DNA of 64,000 bases from M3007 sp041741155. Lineage in GTDB: Bacteria > Bacteroidota > Bacteroidia > Chitinophagales > Saprospiraceae. The notes under the pieces are model-generated. The model did not search any database. It saw only the letters and a program-made list of their open reading frames with translations, and was not told the DNA's origin. Shown one piece after another: positions 18,153-26,119 of the stretch (its first letter is position 1; each line of letters opens with the position of its first letter). Location: NCBI GenBank assembly GCA_041741155.1, contig JBGSKO010000213.1, forward strand, positions 1 through 64,000, written 5' to 3'. A program made the position numbers and the translations under genes.

Positions 18153-18160
18153 CAAAGGTA
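18153..18160 (-). promoter_or_regulatory. -7 promoter element of the response regulator/kinase operon
   Basis: Reads TACCTTTG on the - strand, matching TAnnTTTG, 15 nt from the ATG. Confidence 0.5.
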
Positions 18161-18230
18161 GGCCTGCTAATTTCAGCGGGTATTTGAAGTAGGGTTTAAG
18201 TCTATGTTAAGTTTGGCTTTTTATACCGGC

Positions 18231-19328
18231 TCACCATCCGCAAACCAACCGCCGCAATTGCTCAAACCAGGTTGTGCCCAGCAATGCCTTTACCCGACCA
18301 AAATCCTGACAGGCCTCTTCGCGGCGATCCAGATTGAGCAGCGTTGAACCTCGGTAATACAGCAGTTCGGTATTGTTTGGTTGGAGTGCAAGGGCCTGAT
18401 TCCACTTTTCAAGCGCTTTTTCGGGTTCGTTGTTTGCCGTCAACTGACCACCCTCATTAGCCAGAAGCATGGCCTGATCAAATGCATCGTTCGCTTTTTT
18501 GCAACGAGGTTGATCAGACTTGAACAGGGTGCGCAAGGGCACTGTTGTGGCCACAGGTTTGCCCTTGAAGGTAGCGGGAGTCCACTGGCCGGCGGTCCGA
18601 TTCGCCATGCGCACAGATTCCCACTGAAAATCCATACCCAGATTATTGAAGTCCAGTTGATTTTCAATTTCTACGCTGCCGTTAGGCCGCACGATAAGCG
18701 CCATTTCGATAACGCCATTTCTGCAACTGTCGCGATATGCCTCCGGATAGCGCAACTCGCTGAAAACGAAGTTGGCAAGAGCTTCGTCGTCGCCACTTTT
18801 AAAACGCGGAAACGTGTCCACTTCCACATAAATGGAATCCCCTTGCTCGCTGACATAGTAGGGTAGGGACTCCTGCAACCGAAACCGCAGGGGCAGCGCC
18901 TGCCGCATCCGAACGGGTTTGCCTTCGCGCTGGGCGGGTAGCCAGCGCAAACCAGCCTCATCCAGCGCTTGGATAACGCGGACAGCTTCGGCGCCACAAC
19001 CACCGCCAATGTCCTTCATAATTCGTGCATCCGTTATGCGCCCGGCAGGCTCTACGATGAATGTAATGACCACGGTCCCCTCCATGTTGGCTTGGCGGGC
19101 CTCTTCCGGGTAACGCATATTTTTTGTCACAATGGCAAGTAATTGAGCCTCCGCACACCGGCGAATACTGTCCTCCGGCCAATCAGGATGAAGTTCTGGT
19201 TGACACCGAGCCAGCAAGGGCAAGGGCAGGCGCTCGGCAACTTCATAAACCGTGGTATCGGTAGTTTGAGCAGTTAGTTGGGTCACGAGCATTACAAAAA
19301 GCAGCCCGGAAATCTTGAATTTTTGCAT
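18231..19328 (-). CDS. periplasmic protein with two TonB C-terminal-like domains and a TPR tail
   Basis: A 365-residue secreted protein starting MQKFKISGLLFVMLVTQLTAQ, a cleavable signal peptide instead of the membrane anchor of classical TonB. The first TonB-C-like domain (about 70-150) has YPEEARQANMEGTVVITFIVEPAGRI; a second, more divergent one (about 190-275) has LRYPEAYRDSCRNGVIEMALIV. The end holds a tetratricopeptide unit (ALEKWNQALALQPNNTELLYY). Periplasmic TonB-C proteins of this kind are common in Bacteroidota; their role is unclear. An ATG at 19340 is an alternative start, only 6 nt from the -7 element. Confidence 0.8.
   Translation of the reverse strand: MQKFKISGLLFVMLVTQLTAQTTDTTVYEVAERLPLPLLARCQPELHPDWPEDSIRRCAEAQLLAIVTKNMRYPEEARQANMEGTVVITFIVEPAGRITDARIMKDIGGGCGAEAVRVIQALDEAGLRWLPAQREGKPVRMRQALPLRFRLQESLPYYVSEQGDSIYVEVDTFPRFKSGDDEALANFVFSELRYPEAYRDSCRNGVIEMALIVRPNGSVEIENQLDFNNLGMDFQWESVRMANRTAGQWTPATFKGKPVATTVPLRTLFKSDQPRCKKANDAFDQAMLLANEGGQLTANNEPEKALEKWNQALALQPNNTELLYYRGSTLLNLDRREEACQDFGRVKALLGTTWFEQLRRLVCGW
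18861..18868 (+). other. KOPS-like octamer GGGTAGGG
   Basis: GGGNAGGG match pointing right, inside the TonB-C/TPR gene. Confidence 0.6.
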
Positions 19329-19346
19329 ACGGTTTGGCATAATTGG

Positions 19347-19354
19347 CAAAGGTA
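19347..19354 (-). promoter_or_regulatory. -7 promoter element of the TonB-C/TPR gene
   Basis: Reads TACCTTTG on the - strand. The first ATG downstream is 6 nt away and the better signal-peptide ATG 18 nt away, so the leader is very short or absent. Confidence 0.5.
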
Positions 19355-19795
19355 AATGCGTTGCCGAAATAAAAAGGCCCCACCCGGAGGCAAGGCCCTA
19401 AAATCTCATGAACGTTTTGTTCGGCACTGTTGGGATGCTACTTGTCCATGAGGTGTGGAAATTAGCGGGAACCGGCAATCCGAATGGTTCCATTTTTGAT
19501 TTTGATTGTAACTGGTGTACTCATACTTCGCTGCGGTTTGGTAAAAAAATCAAGTTTGATGTTTCCGTACTCAAGCGCTATTTGAGGAGGTACTTCGCTG
19601 CAATTAGATTGCAAATGTGCAAAAATTTATTTCCGTCCCCCATCCCTTGCCCATATTTTTCAAAATTGGTCTCCCCGGGACATTTTGTTTTTTTAACAAG
19701 TGCCTGATTCGTAATGGGTTTGATGGAAGTCTGGCGCAAACATTTTTTTTGAAAAAACGACAACCCGTTCGGCAGACGAACCTTACGCTTGCCTG
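19355..19795. other. gene-poor stretch with a possible gene remnant
   Basis: I see no convincing gene here. On the - strand a 20-codon frame (19462-19524) reads MSTPVTIKIKNGTIRIAGSR; its start resembles the N-terminus of CDGSH iron-sulfur proteins, but no CDGSH motif follows, so it may be a decayed remnant or chance. The 11-mer TACTTCGCTGC is repeated at 19524-19534 and 19591-19601. A weak GC-rich hairpin lies near 19375-19400. The 99-codon + frame beginning at 19408 has no recognisable features. Confidence 0.35.
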
Positions 19796-19818
19796 CCTAC
19801 CTTTGCGGCTCAATTTTT
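19796..19818 (+). promoter_or_regulatory. argS promoter and initial transcribed region, identical to that of nspC
   Basis: The -7 element TACCTTTG is at 19798-19805, 19 nt before the argS ATG. The whole 23-bp stretch recurs unchanged at 38910-38932 before the carboxynorspermidine decarboxylase gene. Confidence 0.6.
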
Positions 19819-19824
19819 GAAACT

Positions 19825-21666
19825 ATGGCAATTATTCAAACCCTCCAAAACGCTGTTTTAAAGGCTGTTGAAACGCTGTATGGCGAAACGCTTGAGGCGG
19901 AAAAAGTACAGATTTCACCTACATCCCCGGAATTTACCGGCGATTATACGGTTGTTGTCTTCCCATTTGTCAAACTTGCGAAAAAAGCGCCCGATGTTGT
20001 TGGAGCTGAAATCGGTGATTTTTTACAAACAAACATCCCGGATGTACAGGCGTTCAACGTCATCAAAGGATTCCTGAATATTGAACTCAGCACAGCTTTT
20101 TGGCAAAAATTTCTGCAAAGCGCGCTGAATGACCCCGCTTTTGGCCGTCAGCCGCGCAACGGCCAAAAAGTGATGGTAGAGTACTCTTCGCCCAATACCA
20201 ACAAACCGCTGCACCTCGGACATGTTCGAAACTGCCTGCTTGGCTGGTCGTGTAGCCAAATTCTCGATACTGCCGGCTACGATGTAATTAAAGTGCAGAT
20301 CGTAAACGACCGCGGCGTAGCGATCTGCAAGAGTATGCTCTCCTGGCTCAAGTTCGGTGAAGGTAAAACTCCGGAAACTACGGGCATCAAGGGCGATCAC
20401 TTCGTGGGCGATTTTTACGTGCTGTTTGAACAGAAAACAAAAGAGGAATACGAAAACTGGCAACAATCTGCCGAGGCCGGCGCGCTATTCGCAGCCAAAC
20501 ACAAGACCGAACAATCGGAAAAAGATTTTTTCAAAGACTTCAAAAACAAGTGGTTCAACGACCACTCCAGCCTCGGCGCCGAAGTGCGCGATATGCTGCT
20601 CCGCTGGGAAGCCGGCGACCCCGACACTATAGCGCTCTGGAAACAAATGAACAGCTGGGTGTATCAGGGATTCGACACCACGTACGCCAAGCTCGGTGTG
20701 GCCTTCGACAAATTGTACTTCGAAAGTGACACCTACCTGCTCGGCAAGGACATCGTGGAGGACGGTCTGAAAAAAAACGTTTTTTACCGCAAAGACGATG
20801 GCTCTGTATGGGTGGACCTCACCGATGCCGGCTACGACCAAAAAGTGGTGCTTCGGGCCGACGGCACCTCCGTGTACATCACTCAGGACCTCGGTACGGC
20901 ACGGATGCGGTACCACGATTTTGGCTGCGAAAACATGGTTTATGTAGTAGCTGATGAGCAGAACTACCACTTTGCCGTGCTATTTGAAGTATTACGCCGC
21001 CTGGAAGAACCGTACGCCCATGGCTTGCACCACCTGTCGTATGGATTGGTGGAATTGCCCACCGGTCGGATGAAAACCCGTGAGGGTACCGTGGTAGATG
21101 CCGATGATCTCGTGGATGAAGTCATTCGAATTGCCCGCGAACAGGCTGCTGAGCGCGGTGGTACAGAAGTGAACAATGCAGACGAAAACCTGCGTCGGGT
21201 CGGTTTGGGCGCCCTCAAGTTTTTTATGATAAAAGTGAATCCCAAGCGCCGGATGATTTTCAACCCGGAGGAATCGGTGGACTTGCAGGGGCAGACGGGA
21301 CCATATATCCAGTATTCCTGGGTGCGCATCAATGGACTTATGCAGCGGGTGAAAAAGGAAAATGTGGACCTGTCGCCCGCAACGGCTTACACCGACTTTC
21401 AGCCCCAGGAAAAGGACCTGCTAAAAGCGCTGCACGAATATCCCGGGGTGGTTCTGACGGCGGCGCGCGAGTATGATCCGTCGCATATAGCCAACTACTG
21501 CTACGGGTTGGCCAAGAGTTATCATCGCTTCTGGCACGACCTTTCCGTGTTCAATGCGGATGCACCCGAAGCCCGGGCGTTCCGCCTGGAACTGAGCCGA
21601 GCGGTAAGCAAGGTTCTGGGGAAAGGTATGGGGTTGCTGGGAATTGAGATGCCGGAGCGGATGTGA
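19825..21666 (+). CDS. argS: arginyl-tRNA synthetase
   Basis: Class I aminoacyl-tRNA synthetase of 613 residues that charges tRNA-Arg. It has an N-terminal Add-1-like domain, the HIGH-type motif in SSPNTNKPLHLGHVRN, the degenerate KMSKS counterpart GRMKTREGTVVDADDLVDE, then GPYIQYSWVRI and the DALR anticodon-binding domain ending LLGIEMPERM. The ATG used follows the promoter; a longer frame (MPAYLCGSIFET) is upstream of the likely transcript start. Its last 116 nt overlap the converging acetyltransferase gene. Confidence 0.96.
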   Translation: MAIIQTLQNAVLKAVETLYGETLEAEKVQISPTSPEFTGDYTVVVFPFVKLAKKAPDVVGAEIGDFLQTNIPDVQAFNVIKGFLNIELSTAFWQKFLQSALNDPAFGRQPRNGQKVMVEYSSPNTNKPLHLGHVRNCLLGWSCSQILDTAGYDVIKVQIVNDRGVAICKSMLSWLKFGEGKTPETTGIKGDHFVGDFYVLFEQKTKEEYENWQQSAEAGALFAAKHKTEQSEKDFFKDFKNKWFNDHSSLGAEVRDMLLRWEAGDPDTIALWKQMNSWVYQGFDTTYAKLGVAFDKLYFESDTYLLGKDIVEDGLKKNVFYRKDDGSVWVDLTDAGYDQKVVLRADGTSVYITQDLGTARMRYHDFGCENMVYVVADEQNYHFAVLFEVLRRLEEPYAHGLHHLSYGLVELPTGRMKTREGTVVDADDLVDEVIRIAREQAAERGGTEVNNADENLRRVGLGALKFFMIKVNPKRRMIFNPEESVDLQGQTGPYIQYSWVRINGLMQRVKKENVDLSPATAYTDFQPQEKDLLKALHEYPGVVLTAAREYDPSHIANYCYGLAKSYHRFWHDLSVFNADAPEARAFRLELSRAVSKVLGKGMGLLGIEMPERM

Positions 21667-22273
21667 TAGCTAAGCGGGATAGCAAGTGTTCATTTATGGC
21701 TGTCCACTCATCCGAAATAATAGAGTACACCACGGTGTCCCGGCAGTTTCCGTCGGGAAGAATACGATCGTTGCGCAGCAATCCCTCGTATGTTGCTCCG
21801 AGTTTTTCCAAAGCAGTACGGGAGCGCACGTTGGTTGGAGCTGTCTTAAACTGGACACGTATAATACCCAGATGCTCGAAGCAGTACCGAAGCAGCAGAT
21901 ATTTGCTCTCCGTATTTACGCCGGATCGCCAATAGTTAGGATGCAACCACGACCCGGTTTCCACTTTTCGATGTTGTTTGTCCCAACTGTGCAGGCGCGT
22001 ATAGCCGGCGATCTCCCCGGTAACCTTCATTCGGATGACAAACGGCAGGTGCTGCCCAAGATCACGCATGCGCAGAGCATCCAGCAGGTGATCTAGATGT
22101 TGGTCGCTATCTGCCCGACTTTCAGGGAAATGCTCCCAAATACGTGTGTCTTGAGCCAATAAAAGCAGTGTTGAAAAATGATCCAGTTGTAGTGGCTCCA
22201 GCGTTATCCGTTCGCCATTGATTGACGCACAGGAGGAGGAAAGGGCGGGCGATTGGCTTGTTTGCAGCAACAT
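21551..22273 (-). CDS. GNAT-family N-acetyltransferase overlapping the 3' end of argS
   Basis: A 240-residue RimJ/RimL-like acetyltransferase. From INGERITLEPLQLDHF the fold includes FVIRMKVTGEIAGYTRLHSWD, the acceptor-strand region KVETGSWLHPNYWRSGVNTESKYLLLRYCFEHLG and RVQFKTAPTNVRSRTALEKLGATYEGLLRND, typical of enzymes that modify ribosomal proteins or small amines. The conserved domain ends about where argS stops; the remaining roughly 38 residues (proline-rich, ending RVHPH) are encoded antisense to argS. The start is taken at MLLQTSQSP; the longer frame upstream lacks family similarity. Confidence 0.85.
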   Translation of the reverse strand: MLLQTSQSPALSSSCASINGERITLEPLQLDHFSTLLLLAQDTRIWEHFPESRADSDQHLDHLLDALRMRDLGQHLPFVIRMKVTGEIAGYTRLHSWDKQHRKVETGSWLHPNYWRSGVNTESKYLLLRYCFEHLGIIRVQFKTAPTNVRSRTALEKLGATYEGLLRNDRILPDGNCRDTVVYSIISDEWTAINEHLLSRLAITSAPASQFPATPYLSPEPCLPLGSVPGGTPGLRVHPH

Positions 22274-22462
22274 GAGCAAAAGAATGTAGTTTATTTTGCC
22301 ACAAAAATCGCAGTATGCAGGCGGACGGGGCGAAACTATACATGACCAAATCATTAAGCCTATGTAACTTCGGGTAATGCAACCGCCCCATTTTGTGCAG
22401 ATGGAATATATTCTATAATCCCTTGTCCGGCTAAAATCAGCAGGAAGAACCTGTTCAAGTTG

Positions 22463-22492
22463 TTGCCTTTCTATGTCGGCTCCGTACCTTGG
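22463..22492 (+). promoter_or_regulatory. promoter of fhs
   Basis: TTG at 22463-22465, a 19-nt spacer and TACCTTGG (one mismatch to TAnnTTTG), about 41 nt before the ATG. Confidence 0.45.
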
Positions 22493-22533
22493 TCGCGCCA
22501 TAATCTATTTAACAAATCGAATCAATCACACCT

Positions 22534-24210
22534 ATGCTCTCGGACATCGAAATCGCCCAACTTGCGACCCCAAAACGTATCATTCCCCTCGCCGCCGAAA
22601 AACTCGGAATCCCGGACGAAGCGCTTGAACCCTTCGGCCATTTCAAAGCTAAAATTGCGCTGGACTATCTGGACAACTTGCCCAAGCGCCCGGGCAGTAA
22701 ACTCATTCTCGTTACTGCCGTAAGCCCAACTCCCGCCGGCGAAGGCAAAACCACCACAACCGTTGGTCTCGGCGACGCGCTGAGCCGTATCGGCAAAAAA
22801 ACAATCATTTGCCTGCGCGAACCAAGCCTCGGCCCGGTATTCGGCATGAAAGGTGGTGCAGCTGGCGGCGGCTATGCCCAGGTGGTGCCTATGGAAGACA
22901 TCAACCTGCACTTCACCGGCGATTTTAGTGCCATTGCCCTGGCAAACAACCTCCTTGCGGCCATGCTCGACAACCATATCCACCAGGGAAATGCCCTCGG
23001 AATAGACGTGCGCCGGGTGACCTGGAAACGTGTAGTGGACATGAACGACCGTGCACTTCGGGATATCGTCGTGTCGCTCGGTGGACATGCTAACGGCTAT
23101 CCGCGCCAGGACGGTTTCGATATTGTGGTTGCCTCTGAGGTCATGGCTATTTTTTGCCTCGCCACCTCGCTGTCCGACCTGAAAGAACGCCTCGGTAATA
23201 TTGTAGTGGCATATACCGCTGATCGCCGCCCCGTGCGCGCCCGGGACCTGAACGCACACGGCGCGATGACCGTGCTGCTAAAAGACGCCATCAAGCCTAA
23301 TCTGGTGCAAACCCTGGAGCATACCCCGGCATTCATTCACGGCGGACCGTTTGCCAATATCGCGCACGGATGCAATTCCGTGACGGCCACACAAAGTGCC
23401 CTGAAATTAGCTGATTATGTAGTAACAGAAGCTGGTTTTGGCGCCGATCTCGGGGCTGAAAAGTTTTTGGATATCAAATGCCGCAAAGCCGGCCTTCGTC
23501 CTGATGCCGTAGTACTGGTGGCCACGTTGCGGGCACTGAAATACCACGGCGGCGCGGACTTGAAAGAACTCAATCAGGAAAATCTGGAAGCCCTCGAAAA
23601 GGGAATCGTCAATATCGAACGCCACGTCCGCAACATCCGCGAGCATTTCGGCTTGCCCTGTGTGGTGGGCATCAACCACTTCACATTTGACACGGCGGCA
23701 GAGATCAAACTGTTGCAGGATAAATTGGCGCCGCATGGAGTATCGGTGGTTGTTTCGCGCCACTGGGCCGAGGGCGGCAAAGGCGCCGAAGACCTCGCCC
23801 GGACGGTGGTGGATACCATCGAAAACAGCGAAAACAATTTCCGCTTCCTCTACGAGGACGATATGCCGCTTTGGGATAAAATGAAAGCCGTAGCGACAAA
23901 AATCTACGGCGCATCCGACATCAGCGCGGATGCGGCCGTGAAACGCCAGATCAAAAAGCTGGAAGAAGACGGCTACGGACATTATCCCGTTTGTGTAGCC
24001 AAAACGCAATATTCCTTCTCGACCGATCCGAAAAAACTCGGCGCTCCGAGCGGACACGTTGTCAATATCCGGGAAGTAAGGTTGTCTGCCGGCGCCGAGT
24101 TTGTCGTCATGATTTGCGGCGACATCATGACCATGCCAGGACTTCCCAAGGTGCCCTCTGCAGAAAAAATTGATGTGGATGCAAATGGCAAAGTAGTTGG
24201 CCTTTTCTAA
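22534..24210 (+). CDS. fhs: formate-tetrahydrofolate ligase
   Basis: ATP-dependent cytoplasmic enzyme joining formate to tetrahydrofolate to give 10-formyl-THF for one-carbon metabolism. The 558-residue length is normal. The P-loop TPAGEGKTTT is at 66-75, followed by LREPSLGPVFGMKGGAAGGGYAQVVPMEDINLHFTGD in pieces typical of the family, then HGGPFANIAHGCNS, TEAGFGADLGAEKF and the C-terminal GDIMTMPGLPKVPSA. It precedes glnS by 83 nt, with an inverted repeat and a separate promoter between, so the two are probably transcribed independently. Confidence 0.97.
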   Translation: MLSDIEIAQLATPKRIIPLAAEKLGIPDEALEPFGHFKAKIALDYLDNLPKRPGSKLILVTAVSPTPAGEGKTTTTVGLGDALSRIGKKTIICLREPSLGPVFGMKGGAAGGGYAQVVPMEDINLHFTGDFSAIALANNLLAAMLDNHIHQGNALGIDVRRVTWKRVVDMNDRALRDIVVSLGGHANGYPRQDGFDIVVASEVMAIFCLATSLSDLKERLGNIVVAYTADRRPVRARDLNAHGAMTVLLKDAIKPNLVQTLEHTPAFIHGGPFANIAHGCNSVTATQSALKLADYVVTEAGFGADLGAEKFLDIKCRKAGLRPDAVVLVATLRALKYHGGADLKELNQENLEALEKGIVNIERHVRNIREHFGLPCVVGINHFTFDTAAEIKLLQDKLAPHGVSVVVSRHWAEGGKGAEDLARTVVDTIENSENNFRFLYEDDMPLWDKMKAVATKIYGASDISADAAVKRQIKKLEEDGYGHYPVCVAKTQYSFSTDPKKLGAPSGHVVNIREVRLSAGAEFVVMICGDIMTMPGLPKVPSAEKIDVDANGKVVGLF

Positions 24211-24225
24211 GGCAGGTTGTGTTTA

Positions 24226-24256
24226 GGAACGGTGTCACTATAAATGACACCGTTCC
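24226..24256. terminator. 12-bp perfect inverted repeat between fhs and glnS
   Basis: GGAACGGTGTCA and its exact inverted copy flank a 7-nt loop. There is no T tract, so it may end fhs transcription weakly, or, because it lies where the -33 region of glnS should be, act as an operator for glnS. Confidence 0.45.
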
Positions 24257-24263
24257 CAAGTGG

Positions 24264-24271
24264 TATCTTTG
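24264..24271 (+). promoter_or_regulatory. -7 promoter element of glnS
   Basis: TATCTTTG, an exact TAnnTTTG match, 22 nt before the ATG. The inverted repeat immediately upstream overlaps the expected -33 position. Confidence 0.55.
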
Positions 24272-24293
24272 CCCCTCTTATTTTAACAATAAT

Positions 24294-25982
24294 ATGATGC
24301 GTATCGAAAACGAGCACACCGGGGAGAACGAATCCCTGAATTTTCTGGAAGAAATCATTGAAGAGGACCTGCGAATGGGCAAGCACCAGTCGGTGCAAAC
24401 TCGTTTCCCGCCAGAACCCAACGGCTACCTGCACGTGGGGCACTCCAAAAGTATTTGTCTGAACTTCGGGCTTGCCCAAAAATACGGCGGCAAGTGCAAC
24501 CTTCGCTACGACGACACCAATCCTACCAAGGAAGAGCAGGAATATGTGGATAGTATTTTGGCCGATATCCGCTGGCTCGGATTTGAGCCGGATAAAGTGT
24601 TGTATGCTTCCGACTATTTCCAGCAACTGTACGACTGGGCCGTCGTGCTCATCCAAAAAGGGCTGGCTTACGTGGATTTCTCTTCACCGGAGGAAATAGC
24701 CGCACAAAAAGGTTCGCCAACAGTACTGGGTAAACCCAACCAATACCGGGATACTTCACCGGAGGAAAACCTCGACTTGTTTACGCGGATGAAAAACGGT
24801 GAGTACCCCGATGGGCACTGTGTATTGCGCGCCAAGATTGACCTGGCTTCGCCAAATATGCACTTGCGCGATCCCTACTTGTACCGCATCAAACACGCGC
24901 ACCACCACCGCACGGGCGACCAATGGTGTATTTACCCTATGTACGACTGGGCACACGGGCAATCCGACAGCATTGAGCAGATCACGCACTCCGTGTGTAC
25001 GCTGGAATTTATTCCACACCGGGCGCTATACGACTGGTGCATTGAGCAATTAGATATTTACCCCTCCAGGCAGTATGAATTTGCGCGACTCAACCTGAAC
25101 TACACGGTGATGAGCAAACGCAAACTGCTACAACTCGTCAACGAAAAATACGTGCGGGGCTGGGATGATCCGCGAATGCCCACAATCAGCGCCATGCGGC
25201 GTCGGGGTTTCACGCCGGAGAGTATCCGCGAATTTGCCAAGCGCGTTGGTATCGCCAAACGGGAGAACATTATTGATGTAGGCCTGTTAGAATTTTGTAT
25301 TCGCGAAGATCTCAACAAACGCGCACTGCGCCGCTTCGCAGTGCTACGTCCGCTAAAAGTCGTTGTAACCAACTATCCGGAAGGGCAGGTGGAATGGCTG
25401 GAAACGGAGAATAATCCGGAAGACCCCGGTACAGGAAACCGAGAGTTGGCGTTTTCCCGTGAGTTGTATATCGAGCAGGACGACTTCATGGAAAATCCGC
25501 CGCCGAAGTATTTTCGTTTATATCCCGGTGGAATGGTGCGTTTGAAATCGGCCTACATTCTGGAGTGTACCGATGTGATAAAAGATGCTACCGGTGATGT
25601 GGTGGAAGTCCACTGCAAATACTTTCCGGAAAGCCGATCCGGGCAAGATACGAGCGGGCTGAAAGTCAAAGGAGTTATACACTGGCTATCGGCTGCACAT
25701 GCGCAGGAAGTCGAAGTGCGGCTGTACGATCGGCTTTTTCAAGTAGAAGACCCGGCCGCAGAAGAGGATTTTAAAAAAGCCATCAATCCGCATTCCCTGG
25801 AAGTAATAGAAAAAGCCCTGGTGGAACCGGCATTATTGGATACCACGGCGGGTGAACATTTTCAATTCACGCGGCTTGGTTACTTTTGTACGGATACAGA
25901 CTCAACGCCCGGCAAGCCCGTTTTCAATCGTACAGTGTCGCTGAAAGATGCCTGGGCAAAGGAAGTTCGGAAACAGGGGTAA
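24294..25982 (+). CDS. glnS: glutaminyl-tRNA synthetase
   Basis: Class I synthetase of 562 residues charging tRNA-Gln directly, so this organism need not rely only on GatCAB transamidation. The HIGH-type motif is in RFPPEPNGYLHVGHSKS, and the KMSKS loop in YTVMSKRKLLQLV, followed by GWDDPRMPTISAMRRRGFTPE, the GlnRS-type sequence. The C-terminal anticodon-binding beta barrels include ECTDVIKDATGDVVEVHCKYFPESRSGQD. Two adjacent ATGs exist; the first after the promoter is used, and the upstream extension of the frame overlaps the inverted repeat and promoter. Confidence 0.96.
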   Translation: MMRIENEHTGENESLNFLEEIIEEDLRMGKHQSVQTRFPPEPNGYLHVGHSKSICLNFGLAQKYGGKCNLRYDDTNPTKEEQEYVDSILADIRWLGFEPDKVLYASDYFQQLYDWAVVLIQKGLAYVDFSSPEEIAAQKGSPTVLGKPNQYRDTSPEENLDLFTRMKNGEYPDGHCVLRAKIDLASPNMHLRDPYLYRIKHAHHHRTGDQWCIYPMYDWAHGQSDSIEQITHSVCTLEFIPHRALYDWCIEQLDIYPSRQYEFARLNLNYTVMSKRKLLQLVNEKYVRGWDDPRMPTISAMRRRGFTPESIREFAKRVGIAKRENIIDVGLLEFCIREDLNKRALRRFAVLRPLKVVVTNYPEGQVEWLETENNPEDPGTGNRELAFSRELYIEQDDFMENPPPKYFRLYPGGMVRLKSAYILECTDVIKDATGDVVEVHCKYFPESRSGQDTSGLKVKGVIHWLSAAHAQEVEVRLYDRLFQVEDPAAEEDFKKAINPHSLEVIEKALVEPALLDTTAGEHFQFTRLGYFCTDTDSTPGKPVFNRTVSLKDAWAKEVRKQG

Positions 25983-26119
25983 TAGCCGAAGCGCTTTTTT
26001 TCGCGGCTCATTTCGCCAAATATTGCTAATGAGATACTTATTAACCTGATTTCTATGCGTTCGTACGGCATTGACCGTATCTTTAAGGTTCGTTATTTTC
26101 AACTAAACATTTCTAACAC

